A DNA stretch of 6,807 nt from assembly GCA_003235785.1 (NCBI GenBank), contig QJYE01000460.1, forward strand, positions 1-6,807. The letters are read 5' to 3'. A program made the translations under genes and the position numbers. The notes beneath the pieces were generated by a model. That model saw nothing but the letters and a program-made list of their open reading frames with translations, did not search any database and had not been told where the DNA came from. Shown piece after piece: positions 5,734-6,807 of the stretch (the first letter of the stretch is position 1; each line of letters opens with the position of its first letter). Source of the DNA: Nitrospirota bacterium (GTDB lineage: Bacteria; Nitrospirota; Nitrospiria; Nitrospirales; UBA8639).

Positions 5734-6552
5734 CTACAGAAGATTTTTCTTATTCTCTTTTCGCCCAAGATGTTTAATATATTGCGCCATACTATGATCC
5801 TTCATGCCATCCGCCCCCGGTTTGCCAAGATCGGCAACCCGCCCGACCACTCGGCCACGAAATTGATTTTAGAAATGTAAACCAGATTGCAACTTTTAGA
5901 AGGCATCAAACATTATCACCTGTCCAACATGACAAAAGCCCATTTCTCGAGTGGGGACTCGAGTCACCACATCGTTATTATTCACAAAACGGAACATACG
6001 CGACTTTAGGTCCAGATCAAAATTTCTGGCAATGGTTTTTCCTCCCACACGCAGCTGCCCAAAGGTATATAGTCCATTGACCTGTTTGGCTTCTTCTCCT
6101 AAGGATGCCATTCTCAATGTTGCTAACGCCGCCCCTAAGCTGTGCCCAGTCAACCACAGCGATTGGGCCTGTGTTTGCCAATTGGTAATCACAGCCCGAA
6201 TTTCCGGTCACCCCGCTTGAAAGCCTTGTAAAAATCCACGATGCACTTTGCCATAGGGCCCAGATTTTCGGCGAATCTTCACATCAGTCATCCAGTCCTG
6301 GAGCGTTATCGGCTCGGTCCCACGAAAGGCAATGATAATCATTTCAGCATTTCCAGCCCAAAAGGCCTGGGTGTCCTTTCGATCAATAATGGAAAACTCT
6401 GGCAACCCCCATTGCGCAACTTCTGCTTGAATCACATCAGGAGATTGATAGCCAAGGAACGAAGCTCTAGCCAACAATTGCGCATTTTGATAACGATATT
6501 CGATGGTATGTGGATCAAACCGACGTGGCCCCTTTCGATCCTCCTTGATCAA
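5734..6552 (-). pseudogene. Class 3 lipase (alpha/beta-hydrolase) broken by three in-frame stops
   Basis: One continuous minus-strand frame of 273 codons encodes a recognisable class 3 lipase. Counting from a TTG at 6552: FDPH at 12-15, the oxyanion-region motif FRGTEP (76-81), DWMTD (87-91), VHRGFLQG (103-110), nucleophile elbow GHSLGAALA (136-144, Ser138; usually GHSLGGALA), LYTFGQ (161-166), NNNDVVTRVP with Asp194, and CHVGQ with His208. The family-typical C-terminus ADLGKPGADGMKDHSM and YIKHL follows, up to TAG at 5734-5736. Three stops interrupt it without any frame change: TGA 6208-6210 (codon 115, where relatives often have Trp), TAA 5896-5898 (codon 219) and TAA 5869-5871 (codon 228). 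The catalytic triad is complete, so loss appears recent. The protein would hydrolyse ester lipids if intact; as it stands no full product can be made. A good Shine-Dalgarno at 6540-6544 lacks a start codon after it. Confidence 0.85.
6540..6544 (-). promoter_or_regulatory. Strong Shine-Dalgarno with no start codon after it
   Basis: On the minus strand AAGGAGG ends at 6540. The codon 5 bases downstream in the lipase frame (6534-6532) is AAG, and no ATG, GTG or TTG lies at a usable distance. Class 3 lipases often begin only a few residues before the FDPH motif, which is exactly here, so the AAG may be a mutated ATG. That step is inference. Confidence 0.4.
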
Positions 6553-6807
6553 GATTGAGAGGGGTAGCCGGAAAACAATCAGCTACCCACTTTGCGGTTA
6601 GGAATACCAGAACAATTCGTGAGGGAAATCGACAAATCTAAAAGGGAGTGAGAGTTGGCAGACGCTCCGAGAACCCGCCAAAACAAGAAGGAGAGGAGGA
6701 CAGCCCTCCAGCTAGCACCAGGCGAGACGCCCACTACAATCAGAATCACCACCGGAAAGGGGCCGGTTCACAATTTCTGCCCAATGCTCACGAAGATTAC
6801 TGAAAAT
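6553..6807 (-). other. Fragmentary coding-like sequence upstream of the lipase pseudogene
   Basis: On the minus strand one frame reads 31 codons inward from the window edge (6807) to TAG at 6712-6714 and contains LREHWAEIVNRP. A second frame, one base off, is open for 62 codons from 6767 to TGA at 6579-6581, contains PVVILIVVGVSPGASW and continues hydrophobic. The first peptide could be the end of a gene outside the window. The pair could also be one frameshifted remnant. There is no ribosome site or firm family match. The ATG at 6784 on the + strand also has no ribosome site. Confidence 0.25.

Noticed and set aside
5586..5768. A 60-codon minus-strand frame with five cysteines that looks like a small zinc-ribbon-type protein
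   Set aside because: It starts at TTG with no ribosome site and overlaps the lipase C-terminus in another frame. The apparent ribosome site and ATG near 5790 belong to the lipase frame (KDHSMAQYIKHL).
6208..6210. UGA read as tryptophan, or an alternative genetic code
   Set aside because: The lipase itself uses TGG for several Trp, two further stops in it are TAA, and the intact genes here end in TAA. A changed code does not explain the pattern.

Overview
The window looks like a chromosomal stretch of a Gram-negative, respiring bacterium. A membrane-anchored c-type cytochrome, a Slp-type outer-membrane lipoprotein and secretory signal peptides all imply a two-membrane envelope. The mix of families and the moderate base composition recall Nitrospira-like organisms (Nitrospirota), but that is an impression from protein style, not a search result.

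Layout, left to right. The first 98 bases hold the C-terminal end of a TPR-type protein on the + strand. Converging on it is a minus-strand two-domain protein, an aminoglycoside-phosphotransferase-like kinase fused to a P-loop ATPase. Its last ~45 codons are displaced by one base and run on to position 289. A 175-base divergent spacer separates it from a three-gene + strand operon (2031-3646): a membrane-anchored monoheme cytochrome c, a small exported beta-type protein (DUF5666-like) and a Slp family lipoprotein with a striking Tyr/Pro tail. A convergent spacer (3647-3965) carries nested inverted repeats and a clear intrinsic terminator. The terminator belongs to the next minus-strand gene, which encodes an unrecognised exported, cysteine-free protein (about 494 aa). 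That protein has one folded N-terminal domain and a long acidic tail with a tandem ~50-residue repeat. Beyond it lies a class 3 lipase (alpha/beta-hydrolase) pseudogene on the minus strand (5734-6552). Its reading frame is kept from end to end and its Ser/Asp/His triad is intact, but it is cut by three in-frame stops. The last 255 bases contain only fragmentary coding-like signal on the minus strand.

How the parts may work together. The cytochrome, small exported protein and lipoprotein are spaced 24 and 35 bases apart and all leave the cytoplasm, so they plausibly form one envelope/respiratory unit. Predicted cleavage of the small protein exposes Leu-Gly-His at its N-terminus (an ATCUN-type Cu/Ni site), and the cytochrome ends in three histidines, so a metal link is possible but unproven. 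The other genes show no clear functional tie to this operon. Two of the loci are damaged (a frameshift in the kinase/ATPase, three stops in the lipase), which makes this a locally decaying or error-containing segment. I did not find a CRISPR array, tRNA, rRNA, insertion sequence or recognisable defence system.
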